In this document: positions 36,319 to 43,258 of the stretch, piece by piece | How positions within the stretch are numbered: the stretch's first letter is position 1 | How the letters are laid out: the number at the start of each line of letters is the position of its first letter | Origin: Bacteroides sp. | GTDB taxonomy: Bacteria; Bacteroidota; Bacteroidia; Bacteroidales; Bacteroidaceae | Direction of reading: 5' to 3' | NCBI GenBank assembly: GCA_017472925.1 | Contig: JAFUNS010000048.1 | Coordinates: 16,160-80,159, forward strand | Length of the DNA stretch: 64,000 nt | Translations under genes and position numbers: made by a program | Notes under the pieces: generated by a model | Told to the model about the DNA's origin: nothing | The model's database searches: none | What the model saw: only the letters and a program-made list of their open reading frames with translations

Positions 36319-36528
36319 TCACGAATTGATGATTTGGTTTATTTGCTCCGCCCATTTTTCCTGCTTAGCCGCAATATTCCGGCGCATTTGTTCAAAACGG
36401 GCATTTTCCACCTTCTTACTGCTTTCTCGAGCCTCTTGTGCAACCTCTTTCATAATCTGCTCCAGCATTTCGTCTGTAGGTTCTTTACCGGTACCGAATC
36501 TGTAAGCATTCATTTCCTTCTCCGACAT
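36319..36528 (-). CDS. Small charged protein upstream of zeta-like kinase (candidate antitoxin)
   Basis: A 69-residue, strongly helical and charged protein (MSEKEMNAYRFGTGKEPTDE, later ENARFEQMRRNIAAKQEKWA). No domain is recognised. The start at 36528 is chosen because an upstream extension to 36549 would overlap hepT. It ends four bases before the zeta-like gene and starts ten bases after hepT. Position and size fit an epsilon-like antitoxin; I recall similar proteins beside zeta-like genes in Bacteroides. The role is inference from context. Confidence 0.65.
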   Translation of the reverse strand: MSEKEMNAYRFGTGKEPTDEMLEQIMKEVAQEARESSKKVENARFEQMRRNIAAKQEKWAEQINQIINS

Positions 36529-36538
36529 AATAAAGCTT

Positions 36539-36883
36539 TTAAATCTCAACTAATAGTCCAACAATCTGCTCCTTTAATGTAGGTAAGTCTTCTTGAACTG
36601 TATCCCAAACCTTCTCGGGAGAAACGGTATAATAGCCATGCACCAAAACATGACGCATCTTTTCGATAACTAACCAAGGTATTGATTGATGAGACTCTTT
36701 GAATTCCTTAGTCAACATATAAGTAGCTTCTCCTACTATCTCTATATTTTTGACAACAGCAAAAAATAAAACTTTACTATTTACAAAATCATTCAGTGTA
36801 ATATCTTTTGTAAATTCCTCCACATTAGCAATCGCAGCCAACATGTGTTCAAGTCTTCCTCTGTCTTTAATTACTTCTCTCAT
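36539..36883 (-). CDS. hepT: HepT-like HEPN ribonuclease toxin (DUF86)
   Basis: The 114-residue protein has the HEPN motif RX4HXY at residues 77-84 (R77, H82, Y84 in RHVLVHGYY), preceded by helical DUF86 sequence including GEATYMLTKEFKESHQSIPW. Known HepT toxins cleave RNA and are silenced when MntA-type partners add AMP to the motif tyrosine. It overlaps its upstream mntA by 17 bases, the usual arrangement. The catalytic set is complete, so it may be active. Downstream lies the zeta-like pair. Toxin activity itself is known only for relatives. Confidence 0.9.
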   Translation of the reverse strand: MREVIKDRGRLEHMLAAIANVEEFTKDITLNDFVNSKVLFFAVVKNIEIVGEATYMLTKEFKESHQSIPWLVIEKMRHVLVHGYYTVSPEKVWDTVQEDLPTLKEQIVGLLVEI

Positions 36884-37175
36884 AAATCAATATTTTGTCT
36901 TCGTTTGCTGTTTTTTGCGCAAAAGGAAGTAATGTTCCTTCTTCCACCAAATCAACCTTCTGTTTCAGCAAGGCTTCCAACTGACAAATCATATCAGCAT
37001 ATTTGAACAAACTAATCCTGGCACTCTTATCGAAAGATACCAAAATATCCACATCACTCCCAGCTTTCTCTTCGCCACGTGAATATGAACCGAACAACCA
37101 AGCTTTTTCAACCGGTTGCGTAGCAAAATACCCTTGAATAGCGGGAATGATATGATTCTTTGTCAAACCGTTCAT
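36867..37175 (-). CDS. mntA: MntA-like minimal nucleotidyltransferase antitoxin
   Basis: A 102-residue minimal nucleotidyltransferase with the core LFGSYSRGEEKAGSDVDILV (GSYSRG at 29-34, metal ligands D41 and D43). In characterised HEPN/MNT systems such proteins adenylylate HepT and neutralise it. It precedes hepT with a 17-base overlap and is the first gene of the cassette. A -7 box TATATTTG on the minus strand at 37200 lies 25 bases upstream. All metal ligands are visible, so an active enzyme is likely. Confidence 0.9.
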   Translation of the reverse strand: MNGLTKNHIIPAIQGYFATQPVEKAWLFGSYSRGEEKAGSDVDILVSFDKSARISLFKYADMICQLEALLKQKVDLVEEGTLLPFAQKTANEDKILIYERSN

Positions 37176-37199
37176 AATTGCATACTTTTAGTTCATTTG

Positions 37200-37207
37200 C
37201 AAATATA
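37200..37207 (-). promoter_or_regulatory. -7 box for the mntA-hepT cassette
   Basis: TATATTTG on the minus strand, 25 bases before the mntA start. Confidence 0.55.
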
Positions 37208-37347
37208 ACGATTCCCTTTTAGAGTATGTTATGATTTTTGTTATTTTTCATCATTGTATTATCTTTTTTATCTGTGAGACAACGGAATTATGTGGTATCT
37301 CCATTCATAAAGTTCCCGTTGTTTAACTAATCATCCTCATTCTTGTT

Positions 37348-37624
37348 TCATTTAGCAACAAGAGGATAATCATCTGGATTTTTGATGATGGAAAGATTCA
37401 AATCAACATCCAATGCTTCCCAACGAATGCGATTCTTACCCTTCATCTGCACGTCAAACACATCTTACGGAAGCAGTCTTGAACCAAGGGAATTTGCCGT
37501 ATGGAAGATAATACTCAGTATCTCCCACCATCAGAATCAAACCATTCTTGGAAATAAATGTCACTTCAACATTATTCTTTGTTGAAATGATAGTTCCATT
37601 TGTCTTTAACGCTCTAGGACTCAT
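37348..37624 (-). pseudogene. Frameshifted DUF2442 gene
   Basis: On the minus strand the frame from 37624 gives MSPRALKTNGTIIS and then YYLPYGKFPWFKTASV; one frame over, it continues DVFDVQMKGKNRIRWEALDV and SIIKNPDDYPLVAK with a stop at 37348. Joined, they make a normal DUF2442 protein of about 92 residues, with the FPW and W-x-x-L-D-V-D-L signatures. The 277-base length is one base over a multiple of three, matching a one-base insertion near 37464-37467. DUF2442 proteins are often paired with DUF4160 in toxin-antitoxin-like loci; no such partner is visible here. Confidence 0.78.
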
Positions 37625-37630
37625 AATGTA

Positions 37631-37638
37631 CAAAGATA
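37631..37638 (-). promoter_or_regulatory. -7 box for the broken DUF2442 gene
   Basis: TATCTTTG on the minus strand, seven bases before the start codon, with TTTG 18 bases further upstream (37657-37660). The leader would be nearly absent. Confidence 0.5.
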
Positions 37639-37848
37639 ATAAAAATATGAAAGAAACAAACTGCTTATCTTTTTTTTCGCATCTTTTATATGTTTACACA
37701 GAGAAATCAATGACGAGAGGCTTGCAACACATTATTATTCTTGCCACGCACACAGTAGGCAAATCTCCGCGATTACAAATCCGCCAACCCGTTTAAGAAA
37801 AGCACAGAAAAAGCCTTAAGCTTCTTTCAATATTAACATAATAATATT

Positions 37849-37913
37849 CTGCAACAGCGTTTGCAGAATACTGCAACACGATTGCAGAGTTCTGCAATCA
37901 CCTTTGCAGAAAT
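37849..37913. repeat. Three tandem 21-22-base palindromic units, locus 3
   Basis: Units start at 37849, 37871 and 37892 (22, 21 and 22 bases). Each opens CTGCAA and carries TTGCAGA about ten bases later, so each is itself an inverted repeat. The layout matches loci 13743 and 21051 although the sequence differs. Confidence 0.75.
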
Positions 37914-37969
37914 GGCAAAACATGATAAAGAATCAAGAAGAGAATCATTGGATATTAAAATAAAAGGCT

Positions 37970-37977
37970 TATCTTTG
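37970..37977 (+). promoter_or_regulatory. Promoter for the DUF6078-like gene
   Basis: TATCTTTG with TTG at 37948-37950, a spacing of 19, close to the Bacteroidetes optimum. The ATG is 25 bases downstream. Confidence 0.7.
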
Positions 37978-38002
37978 TAGATAGATAAATTAATCAATAG
38001 CC

Positions 38003-38437
38003 ATGAATACAAAAAACAATTTAGGGAATATTCCCAAGAATTACTTGATGTGTACACACGCTTCTTGTTCCAAATGTAACTCATGCCTACGCTATTTGGC
38101 TTACGAAAGTCTGTCCGATTTGGATGTCATACTGAAAATAATCAACCCCAAAAACCTTTCTTTGCTCACAAATGATTGCCCTTATTTCCGCCCTTCGGAA
38201 AAGATTTGCTACGCCAAAGGGTTTATCGGAATTTTAGAAAGTCTGCCCAATAAAGTATGGAAATCGGTCAGTCACAAACTACAAACTATTTATAACGAGC
38301 GCGATTATTACCGGCTACGCAAGGGTGAAAAGTTGCTTACTCCTACAGAACAAGAAAATATCATAAGCCTCGTCAGACAACATGGGATAACGGATATTCC
38401 TGATTTCGATGCTTATCTATATGATTTTGAATGGTAA
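38003..38437 (+). CDS. DUF6078-like protein with N-terminal cysteine cluster
   Basis: A 144-residue protein that I cannot assign to an enzyme. The N-terminal half has cysteines in MCTHASCSKCNSCLRYLAYE (about residues 17-35) and DCPYF plus KICYAKG near 58-70, a spacing that could bind metal or Fe-S. The C-terminal half is charged and helical, ending FDAYLYDFEW. By recollection it belongs to the DUF6078 group of Bacteroidetes, often near mobile or accessory genes. It is single with a good promoter (37970). Role unknown. Confidence 0.55.
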   Translation: MNTKNNLGNIPKNYLMCTHASCSKCNSCLRYLAYESLSDLDVILKIINPKNLSLLTNDCPYFRPSEKICYAKGFIGILESLPNKVWKSVSHKLQTIYNERDYYRLRKGEKLLTPTEQENIISLVRQHGITDIPDFDAYLYDFEW

Positions 38438-38605
38438 CATTCTGTTGAAAGAATCCGATGGAAGGAAGGTGGAAGGAAAAACACACTAAACTTGTTTTAT
38501 GTTGGTTTTTCGTAAATTCAAGAGCTAATATCTTATCCATTTCAATTATTTACAGACTTTTATTACCCCTAAATATAGTCAGAACCCTTAAAATATTTTA
38601 GGGAC
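38438..38605. other. Intergenic stretch with AT-rich near-palindrome
   Basis: No gene. A purine-rich run GGAAGGAAGGTGGAAGG begins near 38462, and CCCT, AAAATATTTT, AGGG form a near-palindrome at about 38587-38605, beside the thioesterase stop; it may end that gene's transcript. Confidence 0.4.
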
Positions 38606-39082
38606 CTACTCTTCCACCTCGCAGCCCGAGAAGAAGAAATCGGTCTGCGCCTTTTCCTTCGGGAAGCAGAAGTAAACCATGTCGCAGGAGGAACAGACAG
38701 CACCCTCGTGCAGAATGGAGGCCTCGATGAAGGCCAGGTTGCGCTTCATTTCCTTGATACGGCCACGCACCTCAACCGTAACGCCATCGCCCGTGGGGAT
38801 GGGATGCTGATACTTCATGTTGAGACGGGTAGTCATGCCCGCCGTCTGTAGCTTGCGGTTGATGAGCCATCCGCCAATCTCGTCCATCAACGTGGCCTGG
38901 ATACCGCCATGCAAGGTCTTGAGCCAACCTTGGAAGTTGTCCGATGGCTGCCAGAAGCACACTACATCGTCGCCATCTTCGTAAAATTCCATCTTCAGGC
39001 CGATGGGATTGTTGGGGCAGCAGGCAAAACAATTGTAGCCTTGGTCTTCAAGACCAATATAGGGATTCTTTATCTTCTTCAT
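38606..39082 (-). CDS. PaaI family hotdog thioesterase
   Basis: A 158-residue hotdog-fold acyl-CoA thioesterase of the PaaI/YbgC-like group. WLKTLHGGIQATLMDEIGGW near residues 52-71 holds the HGG motif with the catalytic Asp/Glu on the following helix, and MTTRLNMKYQHPIP near 82 is the conserved strand. The N-terminus has an unusual Cys-containing leader (GYNCFACCPNNPIGL, residues 14-28) also seen in some Bacteroidetes members. Likely cleaves acyl-CoAs in the cytoplasm; substrate unknown. A -7 box lies at 39106. Confidence 0.88.
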   Translation of the reverse strand: MKKIKNPYIGLEDQGYNCFACCPNNPIGLKMEFYEDGDDVVCFWQPSDNFQGWLKTLHGGIQATLMDEIGGWLINRKLQTAGMTTRLNMKYQHPIPTGDGVTVEVRGRIKEMKRNLAFIEASILHEGAVCSSCDMVYFCFPKEKAQTDFFFSGCEVEE

Positions 39083-39105
39083 CTTTCATTCGATTTAATT
39101 CTGTG

Positions 39106-39113
39106 CAAAGATA
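39106..39113 (-). promoter_or_regulatory. -7 box for the thioesterase
   Basis: TATCTTTG on the minus strand, 24 bases before the start. Confidence 0.6.
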
Positions 39114-39134
39114 CGTATCAACGAGCAAGAAATA

Positions 39135-39230
39135 TCAAGCTTGCTTGAATATTTTTTTTATGCAGCGGTGCAAGCCGATGGCCCACAGATAATACGGAAA
39201 AGACGGATAAGGGCAGATTCCGGGCCCCAT
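39135..39230 (-). other. 31-codon frame inside a probable dispersed repeat
   Basis: The minus strand gives [14 protein letters not shown], then [17 protein letters not shown] and a stop. I recall very similar strings in several frames upstream of unrelated Bacteroides genes, which suggests a conserved intergenic element more than a gene. It lies between the thioesterase promoter and the rubredoxin promoter. No ribosome-binding site decides the matter. Confidence 0.35.
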
Positions 39231-39289
39231 GATAAACAAATTCTATCGGGTCATAGAGAACATCTGTTGCACACCTGCGGAAAACCCCT

Positions 39290-39297
39290 TATCTTTG
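39290..39297 (+). promoter_or_regulatory. Promoter for rubredoxin
   Basis: TATCTTTG with TTG at 39267-39269, a 20-base spacing, and ATG at 39348. Confidence 0.7.
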
Positions 39298-39347
39298 CAT
39301 CAGAGAAAAACAAAAAACAGAATATTAACCCTTTAAAAAATAAGAAT

Positions 39348-39512
39348 ATGAAAAAGTATGTATGCACAGTTTGCAATTGGATATATGACCCAGCAGTAGG
39401 TGACCCAGATAGCGGTATCGCTCCAGGAACTCCGTTCGAAGCTATTCCAGACGATTGGTCGTGCCCCCTCTGCGGAGTAACGAAAGAAGATTTCGAAGTG
39501 GTGGAAGAATAA
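39348..39512 (+). CDS. Rubredoxin
   Basis: A 54-residue one-iron electron carrier. The two Cys pairs C6-x2-C9 ([11 protein letters not shown]) and C39-x2-C42 ([13 protein letters not shown]) bind iron, and Pro/Gly-rich [19 protein letters not shown] is the standard middle. It likely passes electrons to peroxide- or oxygen-reducing enzymes in anaerobes. The ATG at 39348 is chosen because the family starts at MKKYVCT; a longer frame from 39141 has no support. It is a single gene with a clear promoter and terminator. Confidence 0.97.
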   Translation: MKKYVCTVCNWIYDPAVGDPDSGIAPGTPFEAIPDDWSCPLCGVTKEDFEVVEE

Positions 39513-39516
39513 AATG

Positions 39517-39555
39517 AAAAAGGCTGTGACGAGAATACCTCAAACACAGCCTTTT
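39517..39555 (+). terminator. Terminator after rubredoxin
   Basis: AAAAAGGCTGTG (39517-39528) pairs with CACAGCCTTTT (39545-39555). Confidence 0.88.
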
Positions 39556-39578
39556 ATAATATAGTCTGTATTCATACA

Positions 39579-40514
39579 TCAAAAATCCCTAAGCATAAAG
39601 CCAGCCATATTTTCAAGGAACTCATTACCACACGAAGATAATATTTTATAATATTTTTTCACTTCACCTTTATTGCCTTTACCCTTGTATATCAAAGCTA
39701 CTTTAAACATAACATCATAGTTATCAGGCTGTTCTTTTAACAAAGGAAGAAGTATATCCAACGCTTTATCTGGTTTTTTCGTCATTAGTAATTCCCCCAT
39801 TTTAAATCGCAAAACAAAATTATCGGGATAATGCTTCAACATACCCTCCGCTAATACTTCGGAACGTTGTATAGACTTGTAATGGGATATTTGCATCAAA
39901 TCGTCAAACACCATTTCACAAATGCCAATAATTATTGAGGTAGATTCATCTTCAGACAACTGAACATTATACGCTACCATCCAAGGCTTTTCTTTTTTCG
40001 ATTCTGCATCTCCAATTTCAAGCAACGATTCTATACTCTTCTCATAATCTTCTAGTTCATAATAGAGGGAAAATTTCTCGAGTCTTAAATCCAAACGTAA
40101 AGGGAATAATTCAATACCCTTAGAATTATATTCCAATGCTTTTTGGAAAAACGATTCGTTCCAAACGATTTTCTTTACTAATGCCGTCTCATTCGGGACA
40201 GATAAGGTTTCGGTATCATCCGTTCCTACTACAAACAAGCCTTCGGTAGACTTCAATTGTTTGGCACTATAAACTTTGATAGGGTCTTTCTTTATATATG
40301 TTTCATGTCTACCAAACTTATAATAATAATTTACCCAAGCTGAATAAAACTCAGGGCTGGGCAAGGAGTGTTTTTCCCATTCTTGCAATATTTGCTTCAA
40401 CTGCAAGCTGTCTCCAGTCTCAAAAAAATCAGTAAACTGACGAGAATAATCACTTTGTGCAGCAACCGAAACATAGGTCAACACTTCAATCAAAAAAAGA
40501 TAAAAACGTTTCAT
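39579..40514 (-). CDS. Secreted TPR-like protein
   Basis: A 311-residue protein with a signal peptide (MKRFYLFLIEVLTYVSVAAQ) and a helical body resembling degenerate tetratricopeptide repeats, for example FQKALEYNSKGIELFPLRLD near 118 and MGELLMTKKPDKALDILLPL near 238, then FKVALIYKGKGNKGEVKKYY near 272. No enzymatic motif. It may be a periplasmic scaffold. Single gene with a -7 box at 40540; the convergent rubredoxin shares the terminator region. No function claimed. Confidence 0.7.
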   Translation of the reverse strand: MKRFYLFLIEVLTYVSVAAQSDYSRQFTDFFETGDSLQLKQILQEWEKHSLPSPEFYSAWVNYYYKFGRHETYIKKDPIKVYSAKQLKSTEGLFVVGTDDTETLSVPNETALVKKIVWNESFFQKALEYNSKGIELFPLRLDLRLEKFSLYYELEDYEKSIESLLEIGDAESKKEKPWMVAYNVQLSEDESTSIIIGICEMVFDDLMQISHYKSIQRSEVLAEGMLKHYPDNFVLRFKMGELLMTKKPDKALDILLPLLKEQPDNYDVMFKVALIYKGKGNKGEVKKYYKILSSCGNEFLENMAGFMLRDF

Positions 40515-40539
40515 AATCTTTTCCTATTAAATCCATCTA

Positions 40540-40547
40540 CAAATATA
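40540..40547 (-). promoter_or_regulatory. -7 box for the TPR-like gene
   Basis: TATATTTG on the minus strand, 26 bases before the ATG. Confidence 0.55.
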
Positions 40548-40597
40548 GGAAAAATTATAAACAATCCAACGATTGCCACTCGTAAAATTCTTTATCA

Positions 40598-41572
40598 TCA
40601 TACAATATACAGCAGCGACCCCACACTGATAACGAGCCAAAGCAGCACGCCCTGCACCAAAGGCTTCACCCCTACCGACTTCAGCACATCGGTTGACAAG
40701 GAGGCACCGATAAAGAACATGGTAATGATGAGTCCCTTGCGTGCCAATCCGGCAATGGCTTTACCCACCTCGGGGACAGCATCGAGCACATAGGTATTAA
40801 GTAGAATGGCTACGATGAACCACAGAATAAACCAAGGGATGCTGACTTTCTTGCCATCGCCCTTGAAAATAAACGAAGTGGCAAGCGCCAAAGGAATAAT
40901 CCACAACGCACGGGTAAGCTTGATGGTGGTGGCCACCTGAAGGGCTTCTTCGCCATAAGCGGCTCCCGCTCCTACCACCGAACTGGTATCGTGAATGGCA
41001 ATGGCTGCCCAGGTACCGAACTCTTGTTGGTTCAAGCCCAACCACTGACCGAACACCGGAAAGATGAAAAGGGCAATGGCATTGAGGATGAAGATGGTGG
41101 CAAGGGCTACCGACATATCGCTGTCCTTCGCCTTGATGACGGGACCAACGGCCGCAATGGCACTCCCCCCGCAAATGGCAGTACCGGAACTGATGAGGTA
41201 AGAGGTATCCCGATTCATCTTCAGCAACTTACGTCCGATAAACATACCGATTACCATCGTTCCGACAACAGAAATGATGGTAAACATCATCCCCTCTTTA
41301 CCCGAAGCCAAGGAGGCATGGAGGTTCATGCCGAAACCCAGACCCACTACGGAATACTGGAGGAGTTTCTTCGATACCTTCTTGTTAAATTTAGGATAGG
41401 CCTGGCCGCACAGCAAGGCAAAGACAAGACCAAGAAACAGGGCTACCGGAGGGGTTACCCACGAAGCAAAGACGCTCATGCCCGGTACATAACCCAGCAG
41501 CAAGCACACCGTCATAACGGCCAGCACGGCCACATAAACAGTTTTGTTGTTAGCTTTCAGAAAACCAATCAT
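40598..41572 (-). CDS. YeiH family putative sulfate export transporter
   Basis: A 324-residue inner-membrane protein of the YeiH/UPF0324 family, with about ten helices. Typical parts are LKLLQYSVVGLGFGMNL near residue 65, the conserved SSGTAICGGSAIAAVGPV near 130 and GTWAAIAIHDTSSVVGAGAAYGEEAL near 188. The transport activity (sulfate or other anion export) is assigned by family only. The ATG at 41572 is used because an upstream in-frame TTG has no family sequence. Single gene with a -7 box at 41601. Confidence 0.9.
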   Translation of the reverse strand: MIGFLKANNKTVYVAVLAVMTVCLLLGYVPGMSVFASWVTPPVALFLGLVFALLCGQAYPKFNKKVSKKLLQYSVVGLGFGMNLHASLASGKEGMMFTIISVVGTMVIGMFIGRKLLKMNRDTSYLISSGTAICGGSAIAAVGPVIKAKDSDMSVALATIFILNAIALFIFPVFGQWLGLNQQEFGTWAAIAIHDTSSVVGAGAAYGEEALQVATTIKLTRALWIIPLALATSFIFKGDGKKVSIPWFILWFIVAILLNTYVLDAVPEVGKAIAGLARKGLIITMFFIGASLSTDVLKSVGVKPLVQGVLLWLVISVGSLLYIV

Positions 41573-41600
41573 AGTATATACATAAAACAATTTGACGGGA

Positions 41601-41608
41601 CAAAGTTA
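41601..41608 (-). promoter_or_regulatory. -7 box for the YeiH-family gene
   Basis: TAACTTTG on the minus strand, 29 bases before the start. Confidence 0.6.
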
Positions 41609-41675
41609 CACATTATTATTCATTATTTTCATTCTTCATTTAAATCCTTTGTGTCTCTGTGTTCTAAAAAAACAC

Positions 41676-41683
41676 TATCTTTG
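41676..41683 (+). promoter_or_regulatory. -7 box for the hemolysin III family gene
   Basis: TATCTTTG, 26 bases before the ATG at 41710. Confidence 0.6.
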
Positions 41684-41709
41684 CATCCATTAAAAAAAAT
41701 AGTAAGGAA

Positions 41710-42366
41710 ATGATGATGGCCATTCACTATAGCAAAGGAGAAGAACGGACCAACTACCTTTCTCATGCAGGAGGGGTATTGTTGGGCCTCGTTGTAGGTA
41801 TCTGCTTTCTGGTATACTGTTACCGGCACCAAAACTTGTGGATGCAATGGGGCGTGTGGCTGTACATGTTCGGCATGTTGGGCTCGTATGCCGCCTCTAC
41901 CCTATACCATGCTTGTCCGCCACTCAGCAAATGGAAAGAACGCCTGCGTAAGTGGGACCACGCCGCCATCTATTGGCACATTGCCGGAAGCTACTCTCCC
42001 ATCACCCTCGTGGCTCTGCGTGAACAAGGGTATTGGGGGTGGACACTCTTCTGCTTTGTATGGCTGTGCGCCATAGCAGGTACCATCATGAGTTTCCGCA
42101 AGCTGAAGGAGCATAACCACCTGGAAACCCTCTGTTATGTACTGATGGGGTTGGTGGTGCTCGTGGCCTTCAAACCGCTGATGGATGCCGTAAGTCCGCA
42201 TGCCGTGGGATGGATAATCGGCGAAGGAGCATGCTACATCATCGGAGCCTTGTTCTATACATTCAACAAACGTCCCTACATGCACTCGGTGTTCCACTTC
42301 TTCGTACTCGGTGGGTCGGTATGTCACATCCTGGCTGTGTGGGACATTCTGAAAGATTTCATTTAA
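41710..42366 (+). CDS. Hemolysin III family (YqfA/PAQR-like) membrane protein
   Basis: A 218-residue seven-helix membrane protein. The family motifs are ERTNYLSHAGGVLLGLV near residue 12, the metal-binding SASTLYHACPP-like AASTLYHACPPLSKWKERLRKWDHAAIYWHIAGSY-region near 59-95 (Ser/His/Asp ligands visible), and SVFHFFVLGGSVCHILAV near 195 with the last His ligands. Some members are called hemolysin III, but a channel-forming or hydrolase activity is unproven. It converges on the DUF6621-like gene, and the two stops overlap by four bases. Confidence 0.9.
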   Translation: MMMAIHYSKGEERTNYLSHAGGVLLGLVVGICFLVYCYRHQNLWMQWGVWLYMFGMLGSYAASTLYHACPPLSKWKERLRKWDHAAIYWHIAGSYSPITLVALREQGYWGWTLFCFVWLCAIAGTIMSFRKLKEHNHLETLCYVLMGLVVLVAFKPLMDAVSPHAVGWIIGEGACYIIGALFYTFNKRPYMHSVFHFFVLGGSVCHILAVWDILKDFI

Positions 42367-42950
42367 ATTTCATCGGCACGGATGCCCAACGCCTGTAATA
42401 CGGCATAGCCCAGCATCTCCCATTGGAAGGCCTTCGATTCGGGCAGCGGGTTCATACCCAATATGTGGATAGACTCCTTGCCATCGACTTTTTCCAATAT
42501 TTCGGGCAACTTGTCGGCATACTCTGTTTCGGAGGGAATGATGACTAAATGCTTCACTTCCTTGGCATCGGCCACCAACTTGACGGATTCAAGGAAGAAG
42601 TCTTCACGGTTGGCCATATCCGAAGGTTCAAAAGTATTCAACTGGAACTCGCCCAACTGACTCTTGAAAGCTACATCGTTCAGCTCCTTCTTTAAATCTC
42701 CCGGTATAAAAGCATCCATACGGGGCTGTGCCTTATCGTACACAAACAGTACTTGCAACACATTATCGCCGGGCTGGATGGCTGCATCCATGGCCACACA
42801 CTCCAGGAAGATGGGTAAATCGGCTTTAGGCAATTCACGGCCTATCATACTACCAAAATGGTGACTCAAATCGGCTGTTACCTTATTAATATAGGTTGCA
42901 TCAATCAGAATAACCTTCTCGGCAAACTTTATTTCATTGTTGATTATCAT
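42363..42950 (-). CDS. DUF6621-like conserved protein
   Basis: A 195-residue soluble protein without signal or membrane segments. The start is set at 42950 (MIINNEIKFAEKVILIDATY), since the upstream extension would cover the promoter box at 42971. Conserved-looking segments are MIGRELPKADLPIFLECVAM near 34 and VLFVYDKAQPRMDAFIPG near 68. By recollection it matches the DUF6621 family of Bacteroidetes, whose role is unknown. Its stop overlaps the hemolysin III family stop by four bases on the opposite strand. No function is claimed. Confidence 0.6.
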   Translation of the reverse strand: MIINNEIKFAEKVILIDATYINKVTADLSHHFGSMIGRELPKADLPIFLECVAMDAAIQPGDNVLQVLFVYDKAQPRMDAFIPGDLKKELNDVAFKSQLGEFQLNTFEPSDMANREDFFLESVKLVADAKEVKHLVIIPSETEYADKLPEILEKVDGKESIHILGMNPLPESKAFQWEMLGYAVLQALGIRADEI

Positions 42951-42970
42951 AGCTCTTCTATTTATAGGTG

Positions 42971-42978
42971 CAAAGGTA
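42971..42978 (-). promoter_or_regulatory. -7 box for the DUF6621-like gene
   Basis: TACCTTTG on the minus strand, 21 bases before the ATG. Confidence 0.6.
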
Positions 42979-43024
42979 AGAAAATAATTCCAATTGCTAT
43001 ATCGCAACAAGCAGTCACTTATTT

Positions 43025-43109
43025 TTAGGCACGGATTACACGGATTACACAGTTTTAAGTTAATGCTACAATAAAGACTTCCGTGTTAATCCGTGTAATC
43101 CGTGCCTAA
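43025..43109. repeat. 26/27-base inverted repeat upstream of clpB
   Basis: A left arm (43025-43050, opening TTAGGCACGGATTACACGGA) is complementary to the right arm (43083-43109) except for one bulged base, around a 32-base loop. Within each arm ACGGATTAC or its complement is tandem. This resembles a common Bacteroides intergenic repeat. It lies in a 308-base gap before clpB that otherwise shows no gene. Confidence 0.8.
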
Positions 43110-43258
43110 GGAATAAAGATTAATGCCATTTCGTCATCTTACAGCACTTTCAACATGTCATTTTGTCTTAAAAACTTACCAAAAAGGGATTGGCAAACTA
43201 TTTGCAGCCCTAAAGTGTTCTCAAACGAGAATAATTTAAAAGAAAGGAGAAACAAAAT

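Larger units (their letters stand above)
37625..38002. other. 378-base stretch without a gene
   Basis: It holds the -7 box of the broken DUF2442 gene (37631), the tandem repeat at 37849-37913, and the promoter of the DUF6078-like gene at 37970. I see no intact coding frame. Confidence 0.5.

Noticed and set aside
13743-37913. CRISPR array from short repeated units
   Set aside because: Each locus has only three units of about 22 bases with no spacers, and no cas gene is in the window.
39141-39347. Long N-terminal extension of rubredoxin
   Set aside because: The extension crosses the promoter box at 39290 and has no rubredoxin-like sequence; the canonical start is at 39348.
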